In this document: piece by piece, positions 44,313 to 51,752 of the stretch
Position numbering within the stretch: position 1 is the first letter of the stretch
Layout: each line of letters opens with the position of its first letter
Assembly (NCBI RefSeq): GCF_004571025.1
Contig: NZ_SPQT01000002.1
Coordinates: 372,001 to 436,000 of the forward strand
Length of the DNA stretch: 64,000 bases
From: Bradyrhizobium niftali
Lineage (GTDB): Bacteria > Pseudomonadota > Alphaproteobacteria > Rhizobiales > Xanthobacteraceae
Reading direction: 5' to 3'
Translations under genes and position numbers: made by a program
Notes under the pieces: generated by a model
The model's database searches: none
The model's input: only the letters and a program-made list of their open reading frames with translations
What the model was told of the DNA's origin: nothing

Positions 44313-44440
44313 CTACGAGAGCCTCCGCTCGCGCACCGCGCGCAAACTTGACGGCGAGCGGCCGTAGCGTTCGGCGAACGCGGCGTTGAAGCGGCGCAGG
44401 CGCGCGGCGTTGCAGGTCGCAAAGCTCAGCATGGCCGGAT
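44313..44440 (-). pseudogene. Remnant: AraC/Ada-type HTH segment, probably from an AlkA/Ada protein
   Basis: On the minus strand the frame includes ARLRRFNAAFAERYGRSPSSLR, the second half of an AraC-type HTH as found in Ada and in the N-terminal region of some AlkA proteins. It then runs to a stop after eight residues, with no glycosylase or methyltransferase domain following. Upstream sequence (44440-44660) shows no matching coding region. I read it as a relic. Confidence 0.45.
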
Positions 44441-44673
44441 GATAGCGCAAGTCTGTGCGGGCGAAAGGCTTGCGGGATGACCGAGTCCGAGCCACCGCGG
44501 TCGCGCTCGATCACACGGATCACATGGTCGGGTCGCGGCAAATCGGGCGCATCATCGCGCAGCCCATGCACAGGATGTTTTCGAACATCGATATCGCCTT
44601 CCGCGCTCCGCCGCGTGCCAGACCTGCAACCGCGTGGGTTGAGCGGATGAGCGCGCTGACATAAGGCTTGCTG

Positions 44674-45594
44674 ATGGATCAGCGGACGAGCGGCGCTGAC
44701 GCTCTCATTCAGAAGAACGATGCGGCGCCGGCGCTTCTCGGCGTCGTCTGCGGCCTGTCGGCGGCGCTGTTCTGGGCGCTCGGCTTTGCCGGCACGCGGC
44801 ACGGGCTGAAGGTCGGCTTCACGCCGGTCGATCTGCTGGTGCATCGCTACGTCTGGTCGGGCATCGTGTTCCTGCCGCTGGTAGCCCGCGCCGGCATCTC
44901 CGATCTCTGCGGCATCGGCTGGGGCAGGGGCCTTGCGCTGATGGTGCTTGGCGGCCCCGTGATGTCGCTGATCTCCTACACCGGCTTCCTGTTCGTGCCG
45001 CTCGGCCACGGCAGCGTGATCCAGCCGTCCTCCGCGACGCTCGGCGGCCTGCTGCTCGCCGCAATGTTCCTCAAAGAGAAGATCTCCGCCTCGCGCCTTG
45101 CCGGTGCCATCGTCATCGTCGGCGGCCTCGGCGTGATTGGCGCCGAATCGATCGGCCATTTCGGCGCCGACGGCGTGCAGGGCGATCTGATCTTCGTGCT
45201 GACCGGATTGATGTTCGCAGGCTTCGGCGCGCTGCTGCGTCACTGGCGCGTCTCCGCCGTCTCGGCCGCGCTCGTCATCAACGTGCTGTCGCTGCTGTTG
45301 CTGCCGGTCTATCTCCTGACCGGCGGGCCCGCCCGCGTCGCTGCGATCGGCGTGAGCGAGAATGCGATCCAGGCGCTGGCGCAGGGCGTGCTGGCAGGTC
45401 CCGCCGCGCTCTATCTCTTTGCCGTTTCCGTCCAGCGCCTCGGCGTCGCGCGCGCCGCAGTCTTCCCCGCTTGCGTGCCGGCACTGACGCTGCTCACCGG
45501 CTGGCTGCTGCTCGGCGAGCCGCCGACGATGTTGCAGACGGCGGGCCTCGTGACGGTGCTGTGCGGGTTTTATCTGGCGCAAAGGCAGCGGTGA
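44674..45594 (+). CDS. EamA-family (DMT) transporter
   Basis: A 306-residue inner-membrane protein with about ten hydrophobic helices in two EamA repeats. The first is FWALGFAGTRHGLKVGFTPVDLLVHRY; the second begins near LTGLMFAGFGALLRHW. Members export small metabolites such as amino acids or act as permeases. ATG 44674 is chosen over TTG 44668. Substrate not predictable. Confidence 0.88.
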   Translation: MDQRTSGADALIQKNDAAPALLGVVCGLSAALFWALGFAGTRHGLKVGFTPVDLLVHRYVWSGIVFLPLVARAGISDLCGIGWGRGLALMVLGGPVMSLISYTGFLFVPLGHGSVIQPSSATLGGLLLAAMFLKEKISASRLAGAIVIVGGLGVIGAESIGHFGADGVQGDLIFVLTGLMFAGFGALLRHWRVSAVSAALVINVLSLLLLPVYLLTGGPARVAAIGVSENAIQALAQGVLAGPAALYLFAVSVQRLGVARAAVFPACVPALTLLTGWLLLGEPPTMLQTAGLVTVLCGFYLAQRQR

Positions 45595-45604
45595 ACGCAT
45601 CTGC

Positions 45605-45686
45605 GTCGCCTGGATGGAGTGCAAGCGAAATCCGGGGCGGGATGTGCGGCACTATCCCGGATTGCGCGACGCTCCATCCGGGCTAC
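45605..45686. repeat. REP family A doublet (degenerate left half)
   Basis: GTCGCCTGGATGGAG is a mutated left half, and GCTCCATCCGGGCTAC is the intact right half. It lies between the EamA and VOC genes. Confidence 0.65.
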
Positions 45687-45720
45687 GCTCCCGGGCACCC
45701 CGCAACTTGACGAGCCCGCC

Positions 45721-46122
45721 ATGACCTTCCTCCTCAACATCGACGTCCCCGACGTCGCCGCCGCCACGACCTTCTACACCGCCGCGTTCGGTCTGACGGT
45801 CGGCCGTCGCTTCGGCAGCGATTTCGTCGAGCTCCTGGGTTGGCCGGCGCCGGTTTATCTGCTGACCAAGCAGGCCGGCACGTTGGGTGCAGGCAGCGAC
45901 CGCCGCCGCTACGAGCGGCACTGGACGCCGCTGCATGTCGACGTCGTCGTCGACGATGTCGATGCCGCCGTCGCGCGCGCGCTGCGCGCCGGCGCCGTGC
46001 TCGAAGCGCCCGCGCGCGATGCGCCGTATGGGCGGATCGCGATGCTGGCCGATCCGTTCGGACACGGGTTTTGTCTGCTGGCGTTCAGCGCGACGGGATA
46101 TGACGCGTTGATGGGCGCGTAG
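45721..46122 (+). CDS. VOC (glyoxalase/bleomycin-resistance) family protein
   Basis: The 133-residue protein begins MTFLLNIDVPDVAAATTFYTAAFGLTVG, the first beta-alpha-beta unit of the VOC fold. The second unit starts at PLHVDVVVDDVDAAVARALRAGA and ends with the DPFGHGFCLL strand. VOC proteins are metal enzymes or drug-sequestering dimers; the type here is not predictable. It converges with the PhnA gene with 2 nt between stops. Confidence 0.85.
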   Translation: MTFLLNIDVPDVAAATTFYTAAFGLTVGRRFGSDFVELLGWPAPVYLLTKQAGTLGAGSDRRRYERHWTPLHVDVVVDDVDAAVARALRAGAVLEAPARDAPYGRIAMLADPFGHGFCLLAFSATGYDALMGA

Positions 46123-46124
46123 CG

Positions 46125-46475
46125 CTAGGCCTTCTTCACAAACTCCGACTTCAAATTCATCGCGCCGATGCCGTCGATCTTGCAGGCGATGTTGTGGCCG
46201 TCGGTGGCGTCCTGGAGGCGGATGTTGCGGACCTTGGTGCCGCCCTTGACGACCGATGAGGAGCCCTTGACCTTGAGGTCCTTCATCACGATGACGCTGT
46301 CGCCATCAGTCAGCACATTGCCATGGGCATCGCGCACGCCCATCTCCTGCGGCACTTCCGCAGCGGCGCCGGCCGCAGCGCTCCATTCATGGGCGCATTC
46401 CGGGCAGATCCAGAGATCGCGGTCCTGATAGGCGTGCTCCGACTGGCAGTTCGGGCATTTCACGGCGTCGGGCAT
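46125..46475 (-). CDS. PhnA/YjdM zinc-ribbon protein
   Basis: A 116-residue protein with an N-terminal zinc ribbon (CPNC at 7-10, CPEC at 24-27) and the PhnA domain [35 protein letters not shown]. It was named for alkylphosphonate use, but its real role is unclear. The start at 46475 fits the family. Confidence 0.92.
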   Translation of the reverse strand: MPDAVKCPNCQSEHAYQDRDLWICPECAHEWSAAAGAAAEVPQEMGVRDAHGNVLTDGDSVIVMKDLKVKGSSSVVKGGTKVRNIRLQDATDGHNIACKIDGIGAMNLKSEFVKKA

Positions 46476-46585
46476 GGCAGGTCTCGTCTCAGGTGGCGTT
46501 GCGCGGCGCACCGTAGGGGCAGAGCAGGGGAATGCAAGGGAAAGCTGGGTCTTGCGCGGGCAGGCCGTTGCCTGCCGGTGCGATG

Positions 46586-46759
46586 TCACCGAAACAGCGC
46601 GACGAAGATCACGTAGAGCCAGCCCAGGATGCCGTGGATGATCGCCCACAGGATCGAATGGTTGTTGGTGTAGGAGATCGCGATGGCGAGTGCCGAGCCG
46701 AAGCCGACGCCGTATTTCGCGCCCTCGACGCGGACGCCGTAAAAGCGGTTGCCGTTCAT
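46586..46759 (-). CDS. Small membrane protein (57 aa)
   Basis: [20 protein letters not shown], then [20 protein letters not shown] and [17 protein letters not shown], give two hydrophobic segments. GGAAGGATC is 4 nt before the ATG. It is too short for a standard length cut-off, but the clear ribosome site and membrane layout support a real gene. It resembles small proteins with an inner-membrane hairpin topology; function unknown. Confidence 0.65.
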   Translation of the reverse strand: MNGNRFYGVRVEGAKYGVGFGSALAIAISYTNNHSILWAIIHGILGWLYVIFVALFR

Positions 46760-47030
46760 GGTGATCCTTCCAGAGGGTGATGTGCAGAGCGCGTTGAGCT
46801 GAGCCTATCCGCAGGCCGACGCGCTGTCGAACGACATCCTGAGCCTGAGAGGCGATTGAGCGCGCGCCCAACAGAAATGTCGAAAACCACCCCATGCACA
46901 GTAGAAATCGCCAGGGATTTCAAGGGTTCCGAAATACCGAATCGAATTTGACCCGTCGGGCAAAACAGGGGTATTATGGCATGATGAGCGAGTGCGACGG
47001 CCAAGGGGGTCGTAGCCCGCCTCGCACGCT

Positions 47031-47867
47031 TCACGCATCCATGAAGCGCGCCGTCCCCGAGACCCGGATCGAGCTGCCTTTGGTCGCGCCGATCTCCGCG
47101 CGGATCAGCGACCGCGCGCCCATGTCCTCGCCCTGGACGATGTCGATGGCGCCGCCATGCGGCCAGCCGATGTCGCGCAGATATCCTGCAAATGCCGCGG
47201 CGGCCGCGCCGGTCGCGGGATCCTCGACGACACCGCCGGCGGCAAAGGCGTTGCGGACATCGAACAGTCGCGGCGTCGCCACGGTCACGAGCGCGACGGT
47301 GACCAGCCCCGCCTTCTCCATGAGGGAGCGGCCCCGCTCGAAATCATAGGCCATGCGCGCGAGCGCCGCGCGCGATGTCAGCGCAAGCACGGCATGATCG
47401 GCGCCGCCGTGAATTTTCGCAGGGGGAATTTTCGGGTCGAGATCGGAGGACGCATAGCCGAACAGGTCCAGCAGGGCATCCCGCAGCCTGGGCTCGAGCG
47501 GCGCGCTGTGCGTCGGCGGTGATTGCAGCGCCGCCGCAATGGTGTTGCCGTCGCGGCGGCCCGACACGGAGATGACGGCATCGTTCAGATGCAGCTCGAA
47601 GCTGCGGTCGCCGTGCCGGTGCGCAAGGGCCGCGCCCAGGGCGATCGTCGCGTGGCCGCAGAACGGCACCTCCATCGCGGGCGAGAAGTACCGGACGCGC
47701 CAGGCGTCGCCTTCGGGCGCCGCAAAGGCCGTCTCGGAGAAGCCGACCTCCGCCGCGATCGCCTGCATCCGCGATGCATCCGGCATTGCGTCGCCGATCC
47801 AGACGCCGGCGGGATTGCCGCCGGTGTTGCCGTCCGAGAAAGCGGCGATGCGGTGCACTGTCGTCAT
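47031..47867 (-). CDS. PhzF-family isomerase/epimerase-like protein
   Basis: The 278-residue protein has the PhzF fold pattern: FSDGNTGGNPAGVW near the start, the active-site Glu in VGFSETAFA (about 45), RYFSPAMEVPFCGHATIALGAAL (about 60-80), and the second-half GVVEDPATGAAAAAFAGYL. PhzF proteins act as isomerases in several pathways, including phenazine synthesis; most bacterial members are of unknown substrate. The ATG at 47867 gives the family length. Confidence 0.9.
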   Translation of the reverse strand: MTTVHRIAAFSDGNTGGNPAGVWIGDAMPDASRMQAIAAEVGFSETAFAAPEGDAWRVRYFSPAMEVPFCGHATIALGAALAHRHGDRSFELHLNDAVISVSGRRDGNTIAAALQSPPTHSAPLEPRLRDALLDLFGYASSDLDPKIPPAKIHGGADHAVLALTSRAALARMAYDFERGRSLMEKAGLVTVALVTVATPRLFDVRNAFAAGGVVEDPATGAAAAAFAGYLRDIGWPHGGAIDIVQGEDMGARSLIRAEIGATKGSSIRVSGTARFMDA

Positions 47868-48108
47868 GGGCTTGCTCTCATTTGCTGCGGGAGGAGGCGG
47901 GTTCTTGCGAAACCTATCAGCTTCGCGCGCCGCAACTAGGGGAGGTTGAACACTGATGACATCCCTCATCGCTGCGTGCGGCGCCGGCAATTGGCAAAAA
48001 ATGGCAGAGCTGAGGCTGTCAACGACATATCGGGTTAGGACGCCGCTTACCCACGGAATACACTGGGCGCCGTTTGGGGTTCGGGGTCATGTATTGGGAG
48101 GGACGATC

Positions 48109-48615
48109 ATGGCAAGTGTTGAACAATTGCGCAGACGGGAAGGTGTGAACCTGGTCCAACTCGAGGCGGACATTGCATCGGTTCGCACGGGAAGCTCGAT
48201 CGCTTCAATTGCACTACCTGATTACGTCGAGCACACCGAGGGGGTCACGCGCGTCGGCGCGCTCAGTGCGGAGGCGGTCGTTCGCGACTATGAATCCGCT
48301 GCAAAAGAGATCGAGGCCATGGGCGCCGAGTTGATCGACGCCGCGCAAAAATGCGAGGCGCTGACGGCCCAGGTCCACGATGCCATTGCCTTCATGCGCG
48401 AAACGGCGGCGGGGTATCGTGAAGAGGGACGGAAGATCTTCAGGCGCATCGAGGAATGCGCGCTCTTCACGGAAGACGTCCGCAAGACCTGCGAAGAGGT
48501 CCAGCGTCGAATGAAGGACGTCTCGGTCGGCGAGTCCCCCCATCAGGAGCTTGCGACGGAAGAGCTCGAGCTGACCGGGATCGCAGCCAAGGTGTCGGTG
48601 TGCGAGGCCCGGTGA
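48109..48615 (+). CDS. Coiled-coil hypothetical protein (168 aa)
   Basis: The protein is mostly helical with heptad-like repeats (VVRDYESAAKEIEAMGAELIDAAQKCEALTAQVHDAIAFMRETAAGYREEGRKIFRRIEE), so a long coiled coil is likely. GGGAGG precedes the ATG at 48109. No membrane segment and no named domain. Function unknown. Confidence 0.65.
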   Translation: MASVEQLRRREGVNLVQLEADIASVRTGSSIASIALPDYVEHTEGVTRVGALSAEAVVRDYESAAKEIEAMGAELIDAAQKCEALTAQVHDAIAFMRETAAGYREEGRKIFRRIEECALFTEDVRKTCEEVQRRMKDVSVGESPHQELATEELELTGIAAKVSVCEAR

Positions 48616-48638
48616 GGCTGATGTAGAGCGTCGTTCGC

Positions 48639-48677
48639 AGGATGGGTTGAGCGCTTGCGCTCCCCCCATCCTGCGAG
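48639..48677. repeat. REP family C hairpin
   Basis: GCAGGATGGGTTGAGCGCTTGCG and CCCCCATCCTGC pair at their ends. Related words (TAGGATGGATTGAGCGCTTGCG) occur near 52571 and (TAGGATGGGCAGAGCG) near 53427. Confidence 0.5.
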
Positions 48678-48716
48678 CTGGGCTTAAAGTCCAATCCCGG
48701 CGCCGTCGGGAGTCCT

Positions 48717-48837
48717 GTAGCCCGGATGGAGCCAACGGGTCGGCGCAAAGCGCCGCCCGATGACAGGCTGCGCGCAATCCGGGACCGGTGCAGCTTGGGG
48801 CAAGATCCCGGATTACGCTCCGCTCCATCCGGGCTAC
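48717..48837. repeat. REP family A doublet with an inserted family B hairpin
   Basis: GTAGCCCGGATGGAG is followed by about 40 nt (CCAACGGGTCGGCGCAAAGC to CCGATGACAGGCT) that interrupt the usual left half, and then by GCGCAATCCGGG and the intact right half ending CCGGGCTAC. The insert shares CGGGTC and CCCGATGACAGGCT with the element at 24547-24692. Confidence 0.65.
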
Positions 48838-48854
48838 GCTCACTCGCTAACGGC

Positions 48855-49919
48855 TTACCAATCCGGATCGCCGTAGGGGTCGCCCATATAGGGCGGCGGC
48901 ATCCAGGGGCCTCGCGGCGGCCTTGGCCTCCGAGGTGCGGCCGCTTGCACGTGCGGCCGTGCAGGCGCCGCCGTCTCGTTGCTCGTCACGCTCCGCACGA
49001 CGGGTTTCGCGGATGCAGGCGCGGACGAAGCCGTCAGTTGCGTTTGCAGCGCCTGGACCTGCGCGGCGAGGCGCGCATTGTCCGCCGCATCCTTCTCCCG
49101 CGCCGTCTTGAGCTGTTGAATGGTGTCGGCCTGCTCGCGCAGCGACTGCTCGTTGCGGCTTTTCAGTTGCTCGAGCTTTCCGCTGATGCTCGCAAGCTCG
49201 TTCGTGATGGTCTTCAGCGACTGCGCAAGATCGGACGATGACTGGTCAGGCGGTGTGGCGCCAGGACTTGGAACGCCAGGACTTGGAGCGCCAGGACTTG
49301 GAGCGCCAGGACTTGGAGCGCCAGGTGTTGAAGCACCAGGTGTTGGAGCGCTTTGCGCTTCCTTGCTGGGCGGCGGTGCGGGCACCGGACTTGGCCCATC
49401 CGCGGCAGCCAGGTGCAGTGCCGGCGGCTGCGCAGGACTTTCGACCGCGGACGCTTGCGTGGGCTGACTGGCCGGCGGAGCCCATCGCGCCATGATCGAC
49501 TTGCTGATCGACTTGGCCTCATCGCGATATTGCGAAGCGAAGGCGGCGCCGAGAACGCCGATCGCCAGCACGAGGCCAACCAAAGCGCGCAGCATGGTCC
49601 GATCTCCTCTCAGGCCTTGATCGCGAACCTTGCTATCGGGCGCCTTGTCCCTGGGAGGCTCGGCTGCCGCCGCACCGGCGCTTGCTTGCGAGGTCCGCGG
49701 GGTTTCGCTGCCGCGTTCCATTCCGGAAACCAGCCGGTCCAGCCGCGCCAGGTCTTCCTCTGCGCTCTTGATCTGGTCGTAGGCCCGCGCCAGCCCGCCA
49801 TCGGCGCGCACCTCGCCCGGCTTGTGGGCATCAGGCGTGTGGGCATCAGGCTTCTGGGAATCAGGCTTTTGGGTATCAGGCTTGGGCTCGTTCGCGTCAG
49901 GCACCGATGCGCGCTCCAT
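48855..49919 (-). CDS. Proline-rich single-span membrane protein with coiled coil and minisatellite repeats
   Basis: A protein of about 354 residues. Its soluble N-terminal part has tandem KPDxx units, then one membrane helix (about 110-128, LVGLVLAIGVLGAAFASQY), a PGAPS repeat tract, and a coiled coil (LAQSLKTITNELASISGKLEQLKSRNEQSLREQADTIQQL). The end is Pro-rich. Architecture matches the gene at 29344-30369, suggesting a paralogous family. The start MERASVP at 49919 is uncertain: a GTG at 49988 is possible, but the intervening codons include rare TTA. Function unknown. Confidence 0.6.
   Translation of the reverse strand: MERASVPDANEPKPDTQKPDSQKPDAHTPDAHKPGEVRADGGLARAYDQIKSAEEDLARLDRLVSGMERGSETPRTSQASAGAAAAEPPRDKAPDSKVRDQGLRGDRTMLRALVGLVLAIGVLGAAFASQYRDEAKSISKSIMARWAPPASQPTQASAVESPAQPPALHLAAADGPSPVPAPPPSKEAQSAPTPGASTPGAPSPGAPSPGAPSPGVPSPGATPPDQSSSDLAQSLKTITNELASISGKLEQLKSRNEQSLREQADTIQQLKTAREKDAADNARLAAQVQALQTQLTASSAPASAKPVVRSVTSNETAAPARPHVQAAAPRRPRPPRGPWMPPPYMGDPYGDPDW
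49261..49350. repeat. 15-bp tandem repeat (6 units) inside the coding region
   Basis: Six units of CCAGGACTTGGAGCG or close variants (CCAGGTGTTGAAGCA) run without gaps. Each is five codons, so copy number can change without a frameshift. On the coding strand they give a Pro-Gly-Ala-Pro-Ser tract. Confidence 0.9.
49821..49880. repeat. 15-bp tandem repeat (4 units) inside the coding region
   Basis: Four units of the CTTGTGGGCATCAGG type, with a partial fifth, encode KPDAH, TPDAH, KPDSQ and KPDTQ-like pentapeptides near the N terminus of the same membrane protein. Confidence 0.8.
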
Positions 49920-50097
49920 CCAGTCGGGCGTTAATGGGAGTGCGGCAGTCCGATCGTCGGAAGGATAGGCCTCACATTTGTCCAACACAACGCGCGTGCG
50001 AAGGAGAAATTATGGCGGGCTGCGGCTGCTGAAACAGCCGGGCGCTGCTCCCCCGGGCATCCCTGCGACGTGCTATGCTGTCGTGGGAGGAAGCGCC

Positions 50098-50385
50098 ATG
50101 AGGGTTCCTACCGCGATACTCGCCCTGCTTCTTTCAAGTCCGGCCGCCGCCCAGGAGTGCCAGACATGCTCAATGGCTGACGCCTGCATGAAGGAGTACG
50201 TCAAGACGACGTCGGAGGCGCAAAGGGCGACCAGGCAGGCGATCCGGGATTGGAAGCAGAATCTGGACAAAAAGGCCTCAGCAGAATTGTCGAGCAGGGG
50301 CATACTCGCATTGCAAGACGCCATGGAGGCGCAGGTTCGTACGGAGCTGGAGCGCCTGAAGGAGTGCCTGGCGAAGATCAGGTAG
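50098..50385 (+). CDS. Small secreted Cys-containing hypothetical protein (95 aa)
   Basis: A signal peptide (MRVPTAILALLLSSPAAAQ) precedes a helical mature part with four Cys (CQTCSMADAC and KECLAK). GGGAGG precedes the ATG. The spacing of the next gene (23 nt) suggests an operon. No domain recognised; periplasmic location expected. Confidence 0.65.
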   Translation: MRVPTAILALLLSSPAAAQECQTCSMADACMKEYVKTTSEAQRATRQAIRDWKQNLDKKASAELSSRGILALQDAMEAQVRTELERLKECLAKIR

Positions 50386-50408
50386 GGCGGGGCGCAAAGG
50401 AGGATCCG

Positions 50409-50705
50409 ATGAAATCGCTTCTGCTGCTCACGGCGAGCGGCCCGCTGCTCATTCTCACCTCGCACCAGTCCCTGAACGACCAAAAGCTTCTTGGGGTGCT
50501 CAGGCAAAAGGGCATCGGCAAGTTCGTCGCGTTCGACGTTCCCTTGTCGCTCGCCAGGGAGCGTTACGGCGGGCACTTTCACGCGGTCGAAAGCAATCTG
50601 CACGAGACCGATGATTTGAGAGTGCTCGACTTCAACGGCCAGCGGGTCTTTCAGCTCTTTCATTTCGAAGAGCTCGGTTCACCGATGCTGATCGAACAGT
50701 TGTGA
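50409..50705 (+). CDS. Small conserved cytosolic protein (98 aa)
   Basis: MKSLLLLTASGPLLILTSHQ, then ...KLLGVLRQKGIGKFVAFDVPLSLARERYGGHFHAVESNLHETDDLRVLDFNGQRVFQLFHFEELG. It resembles a small Rhizobiales family of unknown function, from memory. GGAGG precedes the ATG. It follows a secreted-protein gene by 23 nt. Confidence 0.65.
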   Translation: MKSLLLLTASGPLLILTSHQSLNDQKLLGVLRQKGIGKFVAFDVPLSLARERYGGHFHAVESNLHETDDLRVLDFNGQRVFQLFHFEELGSPMLIEQL

Positions 50706-50858
50706 TCCGGTTTTGCCTCGCGGCATGATCCGCTTCGAAAGGCCCATCATCCCGCGGCGGCGGCGAAAGAGCAGGGCCGTTGTCACTATGAACGATCGTT
50801 CAGGGGAACGGGCGTTGGTTCATTTCGTTGCATTGGAGGGCATATTCAGGAGGACGAC

Positions 50859-51152
50859 ATGAAAACAAAGATCATTGCGCTCTCTGCTGCCGTTGTCATG
50901 GCGACAGCACCCGCCGTGTTTGCTCAGGGTGCGTCGAGCAAGGCGCCAGGTCAGGAGATGCAGCAAATGGGCTCCAAGAAGGGCGAGCCGGGCGCTTCCA
51001 GCTACGCTCCAGGACATAAGAAGCATCACGCGATGCACCACGCGAAGGCCCCGAAGACCACCAGCCCCGGCGCGTCGAACGTCGCTCCAGGTCAGACGAC
51101 TGGCGCGAGCACGAGGCCGACCACCGGCTCGGGCACAAAGCAAGGGTACTGA
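50859..51152 (+). CDS. Small secreted protein with GASxxAPG repeats (97 aa)
   Basis: A signal peptide (MKTKIIALSAAVVMATAPAVFA) is followed by a low-complexity mature part with three similar units (GASSKAPG, GASSYAPG and GASNVAPG) and a Lys/His-rich middle. Such proteins are likely exported and disordered. CAGGAGG precedes the start. Function unknown. Confidence 0.6.
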   Translation: MKTKIIALSAAVVMATAPAVFAQGASSKAPGQEMQQMGSKKGEPGASSYAPGHKKHHAMHHAKAPKTTSPGASNVAPGQTTGASTRPTTGSGTKQGY

Positions 51153-51300
51153 AGTCTGGAGGGGACTGAAGTCCATGCACTGACGGGACCCAACGGCACG
51201 TCGAACGTGGGATAGGTTGGGCCCCGGCGACCCGTCATGCGCCGAATTAGCTTGCCTTGCCTTGAGTCCTTTTGCACTCTCTTCGCAAGGAGGCCAACGC

Positions 51301-51579
51301 ATGAAGAAAATGACGCTCGCGTGCGCTCTCGGAACGGCGCTGGTGCTGTGCAACCTCGGGATCTCAGGCGCTGAAGCCCGACCGCGGACGGCGCACGTCC
51401 GTGCACCACAGGAGAGGCTTGTCGTCACGGCGCCGGTGCTCAGGCCAACGCCGTGGGATTACAATGTCGTTCCACGCTATCGTTATCGCCCTGAAGACGA
51501 CCGGGTCGATCCCTTCGGCCCGCCGCTGGTGCCGTCATATGTTCGCTATGAGGGCTGGCGGTGGCCATACTGGTGGTGA
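51301..51579 (+). CDS. Small secreted hypothetical protein (92 aa)
   Basis: A signal peptide (MKKMTLACALGTALVLCNLGI, cleaved near AEA) precedes an Arg/Pro/Tyr-rich mature domain ending RYEGWRWPYWW. AAGGAGG lies just before the ATG. No family recognised. Confidence 0.6.
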   Translation: MKKMTLACALGTALVLCNLGISGAEARPRTAHVRAPQERLVVTAPVLRPTPWDYNVVPRYRYRPEDDRVDPFGPPLVPSYVRYEGWRWPYWW

Positions 51580-51611
51580 GGGCCACTGGCGGATGCGGCA
51601 TTGGTCGGTGT

Positions 51612-51749
51612 GTAGGGTGGGTTAGCGTAGCGACTGCGCGAAGCGCAGGTCGCGAAGCGTAACCCACCACTTTTGCCTGCGCGGAAACCAAAGAGGTGGG
51701 TTACGCCAGCAGACGCGCTTCGCGCATCTGCAGGGCTAACCCACCCTAC
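51612..51749. repeat. 138-bp inverted-repeat doublet with perfect 15-nt ends (REP family D)
   Basis: Left end GTAGGGTGGGTTAGC and right end GCTAACCCACCCTAC are exact inverses. Inside are GTAACCCACC and GGTGGGTTAC, so two hairpins are stacked head to head. It lies between convergent genes and overlaps neither. Confidence 0.8.
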
Positions 51750-51752
51750 GGA

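Noticed and set aside
46891..47030. Sequence around ACCCGTCGGGCAAAACAGG that feels like a recurring Bradyrhizobium repeat
   Set aside because: There is only one copy in this window, so repeat status cannot be shown here. A genome-wide search would be needed.
49261..49350. CRISPR-like array
   Set aside because: The 15-bp units are contiguous without spacers and are read in frame as a Pro-Gly-Ala-Pro-Ser tract.
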